In this document: positions 7,900-16,351 of the stretch, in pieces
Layout: every line of letters begins with the position of its first letter
Position numbering within the stretch: the stretch's first letter is position 1
Virus record (IMG/VR): IMGVR_UViG_3300035430_000166
Coordinates: 1-22,439 of that record
DNA length: 22,439 nt
Reading direction: 5' to 3' (one strand)
Source: a virus
Notes under the pieces: generated by a model
Database searches by the model: none
The model's input: the letters and a program-made list of their open reading frames with translations, nothing else
Told to the model about the DNA's origin: nothing
Made by a program: the position numbers and the translations under genes

Positions 7900-10800
7900 C
7901 TAAGGTACTTGAGCTATTAATGTACCCAAAGACTGTGCCGTACCTGAACTTAATGGAGGTAAGTTGTTAACATCAACTGTTATACTAAAATTATAAACAC
8001 CGTCCGCAAAATTAGTTACACTTGTGTCTTGCTGGCGAGGTGAGCTTAAATTAAAAATACCGTCTGAAAAGGACTGAGATCCCACGGTTGCATTAAATGT
8101 AGTAGACCAAGCACTTGATGTTGATCCTTCATGTTGAGATCTCATAAACACGTTAAAACCTGCAGCGCCAGAGTTAGTTATAGTTAATGTACCTGTTTGA
8201 GTAACAGGAAGTATATTACCGCCAAGAGGATAATCAGTATTATTAACGTTTACTGATTCATCGCCATTTGGAGACCAAACAGCTGTTGGGGTATAAGAAT
8301 AAATCACGTTAAAATTACAAACTGCTTGTCCACCACCACCATCTGACAAAGTAACCTCTATTGGGTATGTACCCGCAGGTGTGTTTAGTTGATTTGCTGT
8401 AAGTACACCACTTTGGTTTATACTAAACAAAACTGTATTAGTGCTACCAGTTAATGACCAAACTAAATCTAATTGATTTAAGCTAGTCGTAAAACTACCA
8501 TTCACTCCAGTAAAAGAATATATTGGAGCACTGCTTTTGTCGCTTGTTATAATTATATCACTAGCAGGACAACTGTCTATAGAAGGATTTACATTACCTA
8601 AATTGGCATTTTTTAAATCTATAAGGGGAGCTTGTGCATTAGGATGGTCATACTCTATCTCAAAAGTAAGATCGTTATTCGCTGTTGTAACAGCTAACTC
8701 GCTATCATCAATAATAACTAAGTTGAAACTGCCGTCTAGGTTAGCATCAATGTAAAAACTATCTTTATAAGGATTTCCTAACAAGTTTGTTGTGTTTGTT
8801 GGAAAACCTTGCTCATAAACGCTAAGTAAAGTAGCTGTAGAATCTGCAGCTGGTGTTATTGATTGTCCATTTAATAATACAGCTTTAAAACCAGCAACAA
8901 CAATGCCACTAAGCGCGTTACCTGTGTTAGTTTCTTCTGTAAGCACAGGGTTCCATCCTTCTACTTCATTATAAAGTAAAGCACCAGGCCCATCAGATAT
9001 TGCTTGATTTAACTCACTAATCAAACCGTTAGTTGAAGTTTCCCAATATATATCTAATAATGACTCTTGAGCTTCTACTTCGTATATATTTAAAGCACCT
9101 CCTTGATCTGGATAACCTTCAGGTATTAAAACGCCCGCTTGTTTTGTAGTACTTATCTTTGCTACAAGTGGATCTGATTCTTGATTGTAAAAATATACTC
9201 TTCCACCAAATCTATGTATATTAATAAGGGCATTAGTAATTAATCCTTGAGGAGGACTTGATAATGTTATTTTTATGTTTGTGTTTGTTGGAATTGGAGG
9301 TGTTAAACTACTAACTATACCAGTGATGTTAGTGTTTGCTTCGCCGTAGTTTGCACCTCTTATTTCATCACCAACTTTTAAACCTTCTATTAAAGTGGTT
9401 ATAGCGGGTTGCTGTCCTACTGGGTATTGATTTATAGCTTGCAGACTGATGGTGTTATTGGTGTCTGCTGTTAATTCCTTAACAGTTAACGATCCATAAT
9501 ATGTCCCAGGATCTGGTGGTAAATCAAAAAGATCATCTACCGTTCCAATAGCTGATGCTATATCACCTACTCTTTCTGGAAAAAACTGTATGTCGCTAAA
9601 GAAAGAAGTAGCAACATTTGTGTTACATGATACTCTAGGCCAAAGCTTAACACTACTTCTAAATTGCTTTTGAGTAGGTCCTAACTCATTTAAGTCTCTA
9701 GGTATTTTATTTATATTGTCGCCAAATAAAGATATATGAGATGTTTCAAACTTTTCTTTTTCAACGTCTGCAGGGTATGCTTTCATTATAGGAGCAACAT
9801 AAGCATTGTAATAATCTTGCTGTTGTTGTTTAACTACTATTTTAAAAGAATACCAACCTAAAGGATTATAATTATCAGAATTTTGATCACCGTTATAAAG
9901 TCCTGGGCCATTACTATATGATGAAGGTATTAAATTATTAAAGGTTACTTTTAAGGAATCACCATCAAAAGTAGACGCAACGCCTTGTTGGTCTTCACCT
10001 CTAAACTCATTATATATAGTCGATGCTAAATATGAAGGCATGTTGTTAAACTCAGATTCTGATAGTATAACAGTAGATTGTCTGCCAAATCTATCCGCTA
10101 ATACAATACCTACTTCATAGTTTCTATTTTGTTTTAATGTTGCGTTAGGATATTCTATTTCACTAGTACCTATATTAGCAATACCAACTCCAAAGCTATA
10201 TTTTTCTGTAGCAGCTATATTGTAGTCTAAAAAACTTGGAGGCATATGCTTGTCTTGGTAGTTACCATAAACAACTCTATTGCTTATTATTTCTTGAGAC
10301 TGAGCTTTTACAGGAACTTTGTCGTATACTCTAGTGTTTTCTTTTTCTGGTAAACTTTTGTATGGTGATTTAGATCCATACTCATACTGAAAGTAATAGT
10401 CACTTCCAGTGAAATTTCCACTAGCAGGTATTGAATCTACTACTTTTATAGCTATTTCATTAGACTCTTTATATAGTATGTCTATTTCTTGTATTTTAAG
10501 CTTGCTTTGCATTGTGCCAGCAGTATACGGTAATGGAATATTTAAGTTTATTTTATTAACTTTATTTTCCATAAATGAAACCTCTGTACTTTGGTAAGCT
10601 CTTTTTTTATCAGATATTTCAACATCTTCACCTGTAATTGATAATGGTGTTAAAAAATAACCATCTTGCCTTGGTATAAAACAAGGCTGTGTAAATGGTG
10701 CTATTAAAGAATACTCTCCATCATCAAACTTAAATCTATAAGAAAATCTAACAAATTTATCTTCTAAATAATCAACATTAGCTGTAGCTGCAAAAGTAGA

Positions 10801-11898
10801 GTCATAATATGGGTTTGGTATAGCAATTAAAACATCATCGGTGAGTACAACTCCACTAGCTACATCCGTTGTAAATTCTATACCACCATTAACAATGTCT
10901 TTATCTACAGCTGTAACCAGAGCTCCAGTGTCAACCCAGTTGAAACCAACTTTTTTAAACACACTAAAACCTATGCCTCCAACTACGGTAGAAGAAGCAG
11001 CTATATAACCTTTATAGTTCTCTAAAGTAAAAACTGTAATACTAGCTACATCATTAACTTTACCTTCACCAGTTGGTGGCAGGTATTCTGATATAGCGTC
11101 TTTAAGTGTTGTTTCTGGAGAAGAAAAAACAAGTGCTTGCGATAAAGGTATACTTACGTTTTGACTTAAAGTTACAGTTAAACTAGGAACGTCTATACCT
11201 ATAACAAAAGTATTATAAGGAACTCCATTACCACCACTAATTAAAACGTCTCCAATTGAAAGCCCACTTACACTTGCACAAACAACTGTATTTCCACTAA
11301 CCGTAACCACAGAAGCAGTAGTGTTTAAAACCTCGGCGCCAGTAACTTGGCTTCCTTGATACAACTCTATTGTTTGATAAGGGTAGTATTTAGCAACTGA
11401 TATTTGATCTTCAAGAGTGTAATAATTTGGCTTATAATTTATATTTACTTTTCTAGGTTGGTTTCTATTGTCTGTAAAAAATAATAAATCTTCAAGAAGA
11501 TTTGCTGTTACAGGATTTAATTTAGAAAAATTTAACCAATTTCCTTGAACTATTATTTTAGCGCTCGTTGTAGCTTCGTTTACGTTCCATGAAACTATAG
11601 CACTATAACTTAAAGGCTCATAGTCTGTTCCATTGTTATTAGCTAAAAAAGCAAAAACAGTACTAGAAAACTCATCATCTAATATACCAATCACTTCTAA
11701 ATTAGCAACACCTGTTACAGTGGTAAAATCAATAACTTCTAAGTTACCTCTAACGGTTTGAGCTGTGCCAACGTCTTCACCGTCAGAGTTGTTGACAGTT
11801 ATATTTACAGCATCTCTATATTCACCATTAGGTACTAATCTATCGTCAAGATCTTTATTCATCTTTGACTTTAGAAAACTATTTTTTACTTTAGCCAT
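7900..11898 (-). CDS. Very large tail nozzle or muzzle-like protein with Ig-like C-terminal segments
   Basis: A 1332-residue beta-rich protein. The N-terminus (MNKDLDDRLVPNGEYRDA, near residues 13-30) and the segment FFTDNRNQPRKVN (about 140-152) match the style of nozzle or muzzle proteins of short-tailed phages, where such repeats form propeller blades. The middle contains further beta segments and long loops. Residues about 1113-1332 look like one or two Ig- or cadherin-like domains: strands with FSINQSGVLTA and GTYPIEVTLSDGGGG, then a Thr/Ser/Asn-rich tail. These may decorate the tail or touch the host surface. It starts 6 bases after the stop of the ring protein gene. No enzymatic motif was seen. 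Its size, position after the rings and beta content support the tail call; the Ig-like call is moderate. Confidence 0.8.
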   Translation of the reverse strand: MAKVKNSFLKSKMNKDLDDRLVPNGEYRDAVNITVNNSDGEDVGTAQTVRGNLEVIDFTTVTGVANLEVIGILDDEFSSTVFAFLANNNGTDYEPLSYSAIVSWNVNEATTSAKIIVQGNWLNFSKLNPVTANLLEDLLFFTDNRNQPRKVNINYKPNYYTLEDQISVAKYYPYQTIELYQGSQVTGAEVLNTTASVVTVSGNTVVCASVSGLSIGDVLISGGNGVPYNTFVIGIDVPSLTVTLSQNVSIPLSQALVFSSPETTLKDAISEYLPPTGEGKVNDVASITVFTLENYKGYIAASSTVVGGIGFSVFKKVGFNWVDTGALVTAVDKDIVNGGIEFTTDVASGVVLTDDVLIAIPNPYYDSTFAATANVDYLEDKFVRFSYRFKFDDGEYSLIAPFTQPCFIPRQDGYFLTPLSITGEDVEISDKKRAYQSTEVSFMENKVNKINLNIPLPYTAGTMQSKLKIQEIDILYKESNEIAIKVVDSIPASGNFTGSDYYFQYEYGSKSPYKSLPEKENTRVYDKVPVKAQSQEIISNRVVYGNYQDKHMPPSFLDYNIAATEKYSFGVGIANIGTSEIEYPNATLKQNRNYEVGIVLADRFGRQSTVILSESEFNNMPSYLASTIYNEFRGEDQQGVASTFDGDSLKVTFNNLIPSSYSNGPGLYNGDQNSDNYNPLGWYSFKIVVKQQQQDYYNAYVAPIMKAYPADVEKEKFETSHISLFGDNINKIPRDLNELGPTQKQFRSSVKLWPRVSCNTNVATSFFSDIQFFPERVGDIASAIGTVDDLFDLPPDPGTYYGSLTVKELTADTNNTISLQAINQYPVGQQPAITTLIEGLKVGDEIRGANYGEANTNITGIVSSLTPPIPTNTNIKITLSSPPQGLITNALINIHRFGGRVYFYNQESDPLVAKISTTKQAGVLIPEGYPDQGGALNIYEVEAQESLLDIYWETSTNGLISELNQAISDGPGALLYNEVEGWNPVLTEETNTGNALSGIVVAGFKAVLLNGQSITPAADSTATLLSVYEQGFPTNTTNLLGNPYKDSFYIDANLDGSFNLVIIDDSELAVTTANNDLTFEIEYDHPNAQAPLIDLKNANLGNVNPSIDSCPASDIIITSDKSSAPIYSFTGVNGSFTTSLNQLDLVWSLTGSTNTVLFSINQSGVLTANQLNTPAGTYPIEVTLSDGGGGQAVCNFNVIYSYTPTAVWSPNGDESVNVNNTDYPLGGNILPVTQTGTLTITNSGAAGFNVFMRSQHEGSTSSAWSTTFNATVGSQSFSDGIFNLSSPRQQDTSVTNFADGVYNFSITVDVNNLPPLSSGTAQSLGTLIAQVP

Positions 11899-11904
11899 TT
11901 AATT

Positions 11905-13134
11905 TTAGTGTTTAATCCATTTAGACTTACCTCTCATTACTTGAGTAATTTCATCAGTCTTGATATTAGATAATCTTATTTTAGCATTTCTTAATTTAGC
12001 AGACCTTTCTCTTTTTAGTCTTTGAACTACGTATTCAGGTTGATTAGCGCGTGTAGATATAATAGCATGTAATATGTGTGCATATAAAGCTTCTTCTGCC
12101 ATTTTAGGTATCTTAGTATCTGTATCGTATGCTAAGCCATCAGATATATACTCTAGCGTAATTAAACGGTTTACTAAGTGACTAGAAAAAGACATTTTGC
12201 CTTCGCGTTCGTTTAAATTAAACCAACCGTTCATTTGTGAGTATTGAGGGTCTAGTCCATATAGCTCACCATAGTTTCTATAACCAATCCACTCACCGTT
12301 TTGGTTCCAGTTAAAAGCGAAATCATTTATACCAGATAAACCTGCGTTGTCTAATAAAAAATCTTGAGCGTTACCTTTGTGCCATCTTTCTTGAGTTATC
12401 GATGTACCTTCGATATCTGACCCAAAGTTATCTTGCGTTGGAACTCCTTTTTCGTCTTGTATTTGAGTGTAGTAAGGACTTATTGTTAAATTGTTTGTAG
12501 GATAAATAATATGCTTAACACCTAGCTGATCAATCCAAGAAGCTCTAACATAGTTAACGTAGTCTTGCGGTAAAGCTAATGTTAAACTAGCTGGTATTGT
12601 TAATTCAGCTGACTTAATACTTTTTAAAGTGTCATAGCTAAACTCTTGTAAACTTCTTTTAGCAAAAAATAATACATCTGATTTTTTAGCTTTTTGAATT
12701 AACTTACCTTCGCCTACGTAACCAACCATAAAGTTATCTATAGCGTCGTTAAGCGTGATATATGAGTAACTACCGTAATTATCTTCAACAGTTTGTCCAT
12801 ATGCTTTTTCAGCTTCTGTACTACCATATAATCCACCGTCTAGTTTTTTTAACTGAACAACTATATAAAGACCAGTAGCTGGAGCTACAGGAAATGTTAC
12901 TGCGTTATCTACAACTGTAAACGTTGTAATGTATTCTGAATAAGATCCAGGTAATCCAGTAGAACTTGTGTATAACTTGAAATTATTTAAAGCATAATTA
13001 ATATTGTTAGGATCAAAACTCCCTAAAACTAAATCTGTATCAAATGTAGTTTTAAAAGCTAGTGTAGTATTATCACCTCTAAAGCCTTGAGCGCCTTGAT
13101 AATATTGTTGATTTGTTTCAGTTATTAAACTCAT
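11905..13134 (-). CDS. Head-to-tail connector or tail tubular-type ring protein
   Basis: A 409-residue protein. The central part, with FFAKRSLQEFSYDTLKSIKS and then IPASLTLALPQDYVNYVRAS (about residues 155-195), is the pattern I associate with connector proteins of the T7 gp11 / P22 gp4 type, which form the ring between portal and nozzle. Before it lies a beta-rich domain (about 1-110); after it a loop-rich part and a basic helical C-terminus (RLKRERSAKLRNAKIRLS). It is separated by three bases from the upstream ring gene and six from the nozzle gene, matching the usual order portal, capsid, rings, nozzle. The call rests on pattern memory and gene order, not on a search. Confidence 0.78.
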   Translation of the reverse strand: MSLITETNQQYYQGAQGFRGDNTTLAFKTTFDTDLVLGSFDPNNINYALNNFKLYTSSTGLPGSYSEYITTFTVVDNAVTFPVAPATGLYIVVQLKKLDGGLYGSTEAEKAYGQTVEDNYGSYSYITLNDAIDNFMVGYVGEGKLIQKAKKSDVLFFAKRSLQEFSYDTLKSIKSAELTIPASLTLALPQDYVNYVRASWIDQLGVKHIIYPTNNLTISPYYTQIQDEKGVPTQDNFGSDIEGTSITQERWHKGNAQDFLLDNAGLSGINDFAFNWNQNGEWIGYRNYGELYGLDPQYSQMNGWFNLNEREGKMSFSSHLVNRLITLEYISDGLAYDTDTKIPKMAEEALYAHILHAIISTRANQPEYVVQRLKRERSAKLRNAKIRLSNIKTDEITQVMRGKSKWIKH

Positions 13135-13137
13135 TTA

Positions 13138-13872
13138 TTAGCTTTTTTCGTTAATTTCCATTTGTTGAGCTTCTTGTGAAGCCGCTTGAATTATTGTTGG
13201 ATCGTTTATTACTATTCCAAAATACTTTAATATTTCTAATATCAAAAGACTTTGTTCGGATATATCTAATTCAAAGTCAGTAGACGCGTTTGCGTTGTAA
13301 ACATACTGACCTAATCCACCAATAGTAAAACCCCAGTTTGGAGGTGATGGTGTTATTATTGTGTTTACTGTTATAGAGTTTGGAGTAGGAGTAATGCTTA
13401 GTGTTAAAGCACCTGCTGCGTTTCCTGTGAAGAATAAAGGATTTTTTTTGTTTGGAGCTGTAAGTTTTGATCTTGATATTTTATTAAACTCTGCTTTACT
13501 AACTAATTGAGTTATAGAGTTTATAATAGGATTTACGTCAGTATAGTTTGATATTACTTCACCTATTTTGTAAACATTTGCATTAGTAGAAAAAACATCT
13601 CTAACGGCATCATAGGTAAAATTTGAGTTTTCTTCAAAAGGGTGTAATTTATACTCTATGTCTTTAAACATATTGAAAAACTCTGTATCGTTTTGAGAGT
13701 TTGTTTGATTTTTACGGTATTGTTGATTGCCGTCTGGAAAGTAAGATTCAAATATTTGAAACTGAACTTGCTCAGCAATACTATTAAACTCAGCAGGTGT
13801 TACATAACCTCTTTGTTCTTTATTTAATATGAACAAGACTGTTTTATATACTTTATCTACGCTTACTGCCAT
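13138..13872 (-). CDS. Probable connector ring protein
   Basis: A 244-residue protein opening with VYKTVLFILNKEQRGYVTP, then AEFNSIAEQVQFQIFESYF, an N-terminal helical pattern I recall from conserved structural proteins of marine Bacteroidota and crAss-like phages placed between the capsid and nozzle genes. The middle (about 150-190) is beta-rich with many Thr, Pro and Asn; the C-terminus has a Leu/Ile-rich helix (SLLILEILKYFGIVIND) and an acidic, Gln-rich end. It precedes the connector-type protein by three bases and is read with it. A ring or adaptor role is inferred from order and recalled similarity; no catalytic motif was seen. Confidence 0.7.
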   Translation of the reverse strand: MAVSVDKVYKTVLFILNKEQRGYVTPAEFNSIAEQVQFQIFESYFPDGNQQYRKNQTNSQNDTEFFNMFKDIEYKLHPFEENSNFTYDAVRDVFSTNANVYKIGEVISNYTDVNPIINSITQLVSKAEFNKISRSKLTAPNKKNPLFFTGNAAGALTLSITPTPNSITVNTIITPSPPNWGFTIGGLGQYVYNANASTDFELDISEQSLLILEILKYFGIVINDPTIIQAASQEAQQMEINEKS

Positions 13873-13897
13873 TTTTTATTTTTTATTATAATATATT

Positions 13898-13919
13898 GGA
13901 GACCACTTGCGCAGCCTCC
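13898..13919 (-). other. Short RNA hairpin between two head/connector genes
   Basis: On the minus strand a six-pair stem (GGAGGC with GTCTCC, one G-T wobble) closes a ten-base loop (TGCGCAAGTG) within the 69-base gap between 13942-14760 and 13138-13872. It is GC-rich against a nearly A/T-only background. It is followed by A/T-rich sequence without a T run, so it is not a classical terminator. It could be a processing site or leader structure, or chance. Confidence 0.3.
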
Positions 13920-13941
13920 GTTATATTAGTATTACTTGTTT

Positions 13942-14760
13942 TTATAGTTTTTTATCTATAGACTTATAGATTTCTACACCTTCGTCAGTTTTTAAGAAAG
14001 CCGCAAATGCAGAATAAGGGTTTTCATCAAATGGTACGTTCATTAATTTTCTACCGTTTGATCCCCAAGTAAATGTTCTTTGATCTTGAGATAAGTTAAT
14101 TATACCTGCTTCAGATGCTCTAATTGCAAAATTACGTAGCATAACGTTTTCGTCATTAGCTAAGTTAATAAACAATGCAGGATTGTTTCGAGCAAATAAT
14201 AATAAATCTCTTTTAAGTTCTTTAGAACTCATAGTGTTTACTTGAGATCCTTTTTCAACACGTAAGATAGCCTCAGCTTGATCTATGTCCATGTGTCTAG
14301 CAGCATTTAAAGCATCAATTTGAAGATCTAAAACATCTAGTTCGTCTTCTGCTACCTTTACTGCGCTAAACTCTTCGTATATTCTACCTTTTAATGGGTG
14401 ATACAAAGATAATAGTTTTTGTAAATTCTGCTGTGCTTTTGGTACTTTTAAGTCTCCATTAGTAAATCTAATATGACCCATAGTACATTCTCCTTTTTGT
14501 TCATCTACAAGTGGAGAGTCTTGATTCGTTGCGTATCTTATTTCCCTCTGTTTTCCAGACTCTTCATCAAAATAAAGTAACGAATGTTTTCTTGTATGTT
14601 TACTAGGTATAGTTAGAGTTAAAGGATTTTTATTACCTTTTAAATAGTAAACTCTATCTTTAATTTCCCACGTTGGTTTTGTGGGTTTGATTGGTGCAGT
14701 TTTAACTGCTACTTCTTGAGGTGCAACCTCAATTGTTTCTGCTGTAGCTTTTTTAGCCAT
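13942..14760 (-). CDS. Conserved phage protein of unknown role, encoded after the capsid gene
   Basis: A 272-residue soluble protein. The N-terminus is a Lys/Ala/Pro/Thr-rich tether (about 1-30). Next is a beta-rich segment with many basic residues (RVYYLKGNKNPLTLTIPS, then HTRKHSLLYFDEESGKQRE). From about residue 105 the protein is mainly helical, with ILRVEKGSQV, KELKRDLLLFARNNPALF and a C-terminal FDENPYSAFAAFLKTDEG. I recall similar proteins in marine phage genomes without an assigned function. Its place after the major capsid gene suggests a head-associated or completion protein, but this is inference. A terminator-like hairpin separates it from the capsid gene, and its leader matches that of the scaffold-like gene, so it may have its own transcript start. 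Confidence 0.75.
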   Translation of the reverse strand: MAKKATAETIEVAPQEVAVKTAPIKPTKPTWEIKDRVYYLKGNKNPLTLTIPSKHTRKHSLLYFDEESGKQREIRYATNQDSPLVDEQKGECTMGHIRFTNGDLKVPKAQQNLQKLLSLYHPLKGRIYEEFSAVKVAEDELDVLDLQIDALNAARHMDIDQAEAILRVEKGSQVNTMSSKELKRDLLLFARNNPALFINLANDENVMLRNFAIRASEAGIINLSQDQRTFTWGSNGRKLMNVPFDENPYSAFAAFLKTDEGVEIYKSIDKKL

Positions 14761-14782
14761 AATATGATATAATTAAATAGTT
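14761..14782 (-). promoter_or_regulatory. AT-rich leader shared with the scaffold-like gene
   Basis: The 22 bases directly before the ATG at 14760 match those before the ATG at 17536 at 20 of 22 positions; the core on the minus strand is TTTAATTATAT followed by CATATT or TATATT. No Shine-Dalgarno sequence is present. It could be a promoter -10 region or a translation-enhancing leader. Confidence 0.4.
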
Positions 14783-14846
14783 TAAAATTGTGACAATAGC
14801 CATAGTATATAAATAGTAATAGGCTAATGTCATATAAGAGTAATAA

Positions 14847-14873
14847 TTACCCCCGTCAGTTCAACGAGGGTAA
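14847..14873 (-). terminator. Intrinsic terminator-like hairpin downstream of the major capsid gene
   Basis: On the minus strand a ten-pair stem (TTACCCTCGT with ACGGGGGTAA, one T-G wobble) closes a seven-base loop (TGAACTG). It begins 22 bases after the capsid stop codon and is followed by TTATTACTCTTATATG, which is T-rich but interrupted. The rest of the gap (14761-14895) is A/T-rich and holds no gene. The hairpin may end or attenuate capsid transcripts, or protect the 3' end of the capsid mRNA. Confidence 0.6.
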
Positions 14874-14895
14874 GAATTACATTTGTTTGAATCAA

Positions 14896-16338
14896 TTAGA
14901 TTCCTTTGAAAAGTACAAAGTTGTTAGCACCTTGAGTTACTAAACATCTTTCAGATAGGAAGTTTACTTCCATAGCATCAAGAGTTGAAGTAAAAGCGCC
15001 TCCAGCAGAACCAGTTAACCAAGACTTCATACGACGATCATCAGCTTGTGAAGCTCTGTATCGTACGTGTAAGAATGGTCGACGAATGTTAGTTCCTAAG
15101 ATTTGATCGTAAACTGTAGAAGTTCCAGCAGGTACTAATACACCTTCAACGGAATTGATACCTACAATACCTCCACGAGTAGAAGCGTCATTTAAGTATT
15201 TCCAGTCAGTTTTGTAGAAGTCATAAGAACCTCTTCTGAATCCGCTGAATCCTAAGTTAAAAGCCATTTCTTCTGAATTTTCAAATAAACCAAAAGCAGT
15301 ACCACCAGCGAATCCACCAGAGATGCAAGCTAGCATATCATCAAAATCTAAAGATGTTTGTCTTTGTAAGAATAACATGTTTTCTTCAATAGCTCCTTGA
15401 GTATCTAAGTTTTTAAGGATAGCATCAAAGTCATCAAGTCCAGCAGCAGCAGTAAATCCTACTTCTACGTTACCACGAGCTTGAATAGCAGCAAATAAAC
15501 CTTGTGTTCCAGGGTTTGTTCCAAGCGTACCAGCTACCTGGTTGTACTCACCTTCAACCATTGCCATTTCTAAGTAATCTTCAAAACGTAATCTAGTTTC
15601 AGATTCAGCTTTTAAATACCATAGGTATCCAGAAGCACCATCTTCAGTAGCAACTTCAACCCATCCGATTTGTGCCATATCAGAACCAGATACTGTATAT
15701 TGGTTACGGATAATGATTGGAGAGTTAGAATATTGTGTGAAAGAAGGATCAACACTTACTCTTGTGTTAGCGACTTGAGCACCAGCTCCTGCAGCTGTAC
15801 CAGCTAAGTTAGAACCTTTTGCGTAATCAGAACCATATACAAAGATCTTAAGACCTGTAAAAGTGAATCCTTGAGCACGAAGGCCAACGTTTGTATAAGA
15901 TTGGTAAGTTACATTTCCACCTACACCTGTAGTTGATCCAGTAATATATCCTTTATCTTCTAATCCAGTAGCAGGATCTAATACAACGATTGTATCAGAA
16001 ATAGAAATTACATTAGTGTCAGCAGCTCCAACAGTTAAAACGTTGGTTTGTGGTGCGACACCATCTACTCCAGCAGCAACGCCTGCGTAAGAGATGTGTA
16101 ATCTATTTTGTTCAGACCAAATTACTTGATCAGAAGTCATTGGCATTTCAGCTCCTACCATACGTAAGAATCCAGATAAAGTTCTGTTTCCGTAACGCTC
16201 TACTTCTTGTTCGTAGATTTCAGGTAAATATTGTTGCGCAAAGTCATTTGCGCCACCGTTAAACTGTAAGTAGTTAGAAGGCAACAAAGCTTGTACTTGA
16301 CTTGGTACAATAGAACCAAATTGTGGAGATAAACTCAT
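14896..16338 (-). CDS. Major capsid protein
   Basis: A 480-residue protein, a usual length for HK97-fold capsid proteins with added domains. It starts MSLSPQFGSIVPSQVQALLP, continues with FAQQYLPEIYEQEVERYGNRT (residues about 33-53), has a Gly/Thr/Ala-rich middle with beta character (about 90-200), and later segments such as LRFEDYLEMAMVEGEYNQ and a C-terminal beta portion ending CLVTQGANNFVLFKGI. Codon use includes more frequent C-ending and GC-richer codons than its neighbours, as often seen for the most highly expressed virion gene. It lies directly after the scaffold-like gene (13-base gap) and before a terminator-like hairpin, the expected place for the capsid gene. The upstream leader is purely A/T with no Shine-Dalgarno. 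The call rests on order, length and recalled sequence style. Confidence 0.85.
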   Translation of the reverse strand: MSLSPQFGSIVPSQVQALLPSNYLQFNGGANDFAQQYLPEIYEQEVERYGNRTLSGFLRMVGAEMPMTSDQVIWSEQNRLHISYAGVAAGVDGVAPQTNVLTVGAADTNVISISDTIVVLDPATGLEDKGYITGSTTGVGGNVTYQSYTNVGLRAQGFTFTGLKIFVYGSDYAKGSNLAGTAAGAGAQVANTRVSVDPSFTQYSNSPIIIRNQYTVSGSDMAQIGWVEVATEDGASGYLWYLKAESETRLRFEDYLEMAMVEGEYNQVAGTLGTNPGTQGLFAAIQARGNVEVGFTAAAGLDDFDAILKNLDTQGAIEENMLFLQRQTSLDFDDMLACISGGFAGGTAFGLFENSEEMAFNLGFSGFRRGSYDFYKTDWKYLNDASTRGGIVGINSVEGVLVPAGTSTVYDQILGTNIRRPFLHVRYRASQADDRRMKSWLTGSAGGAFTSTLDAMEVNFLSERCLVTQGANNFVLFKGI

Positions 16339-16351
16339 AATTGTTTAATTT

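Noticed and set aside
14761-14846. A TTGTCA and TTATAT pair as a -35/-10 promoter for 13942-14760
   Set aside because: In A/T-only sequence such boxes occur by chance, and the -10 would lie almost at the start codon; left as a possibility within the leader entry only.
16050-16262. Plus-strand 70-codon open frame inside the capsid gene
   Set aside because: Antisense to a well-supported capsid gene; Arg/Leu-rich composition typical of a shadow frame.
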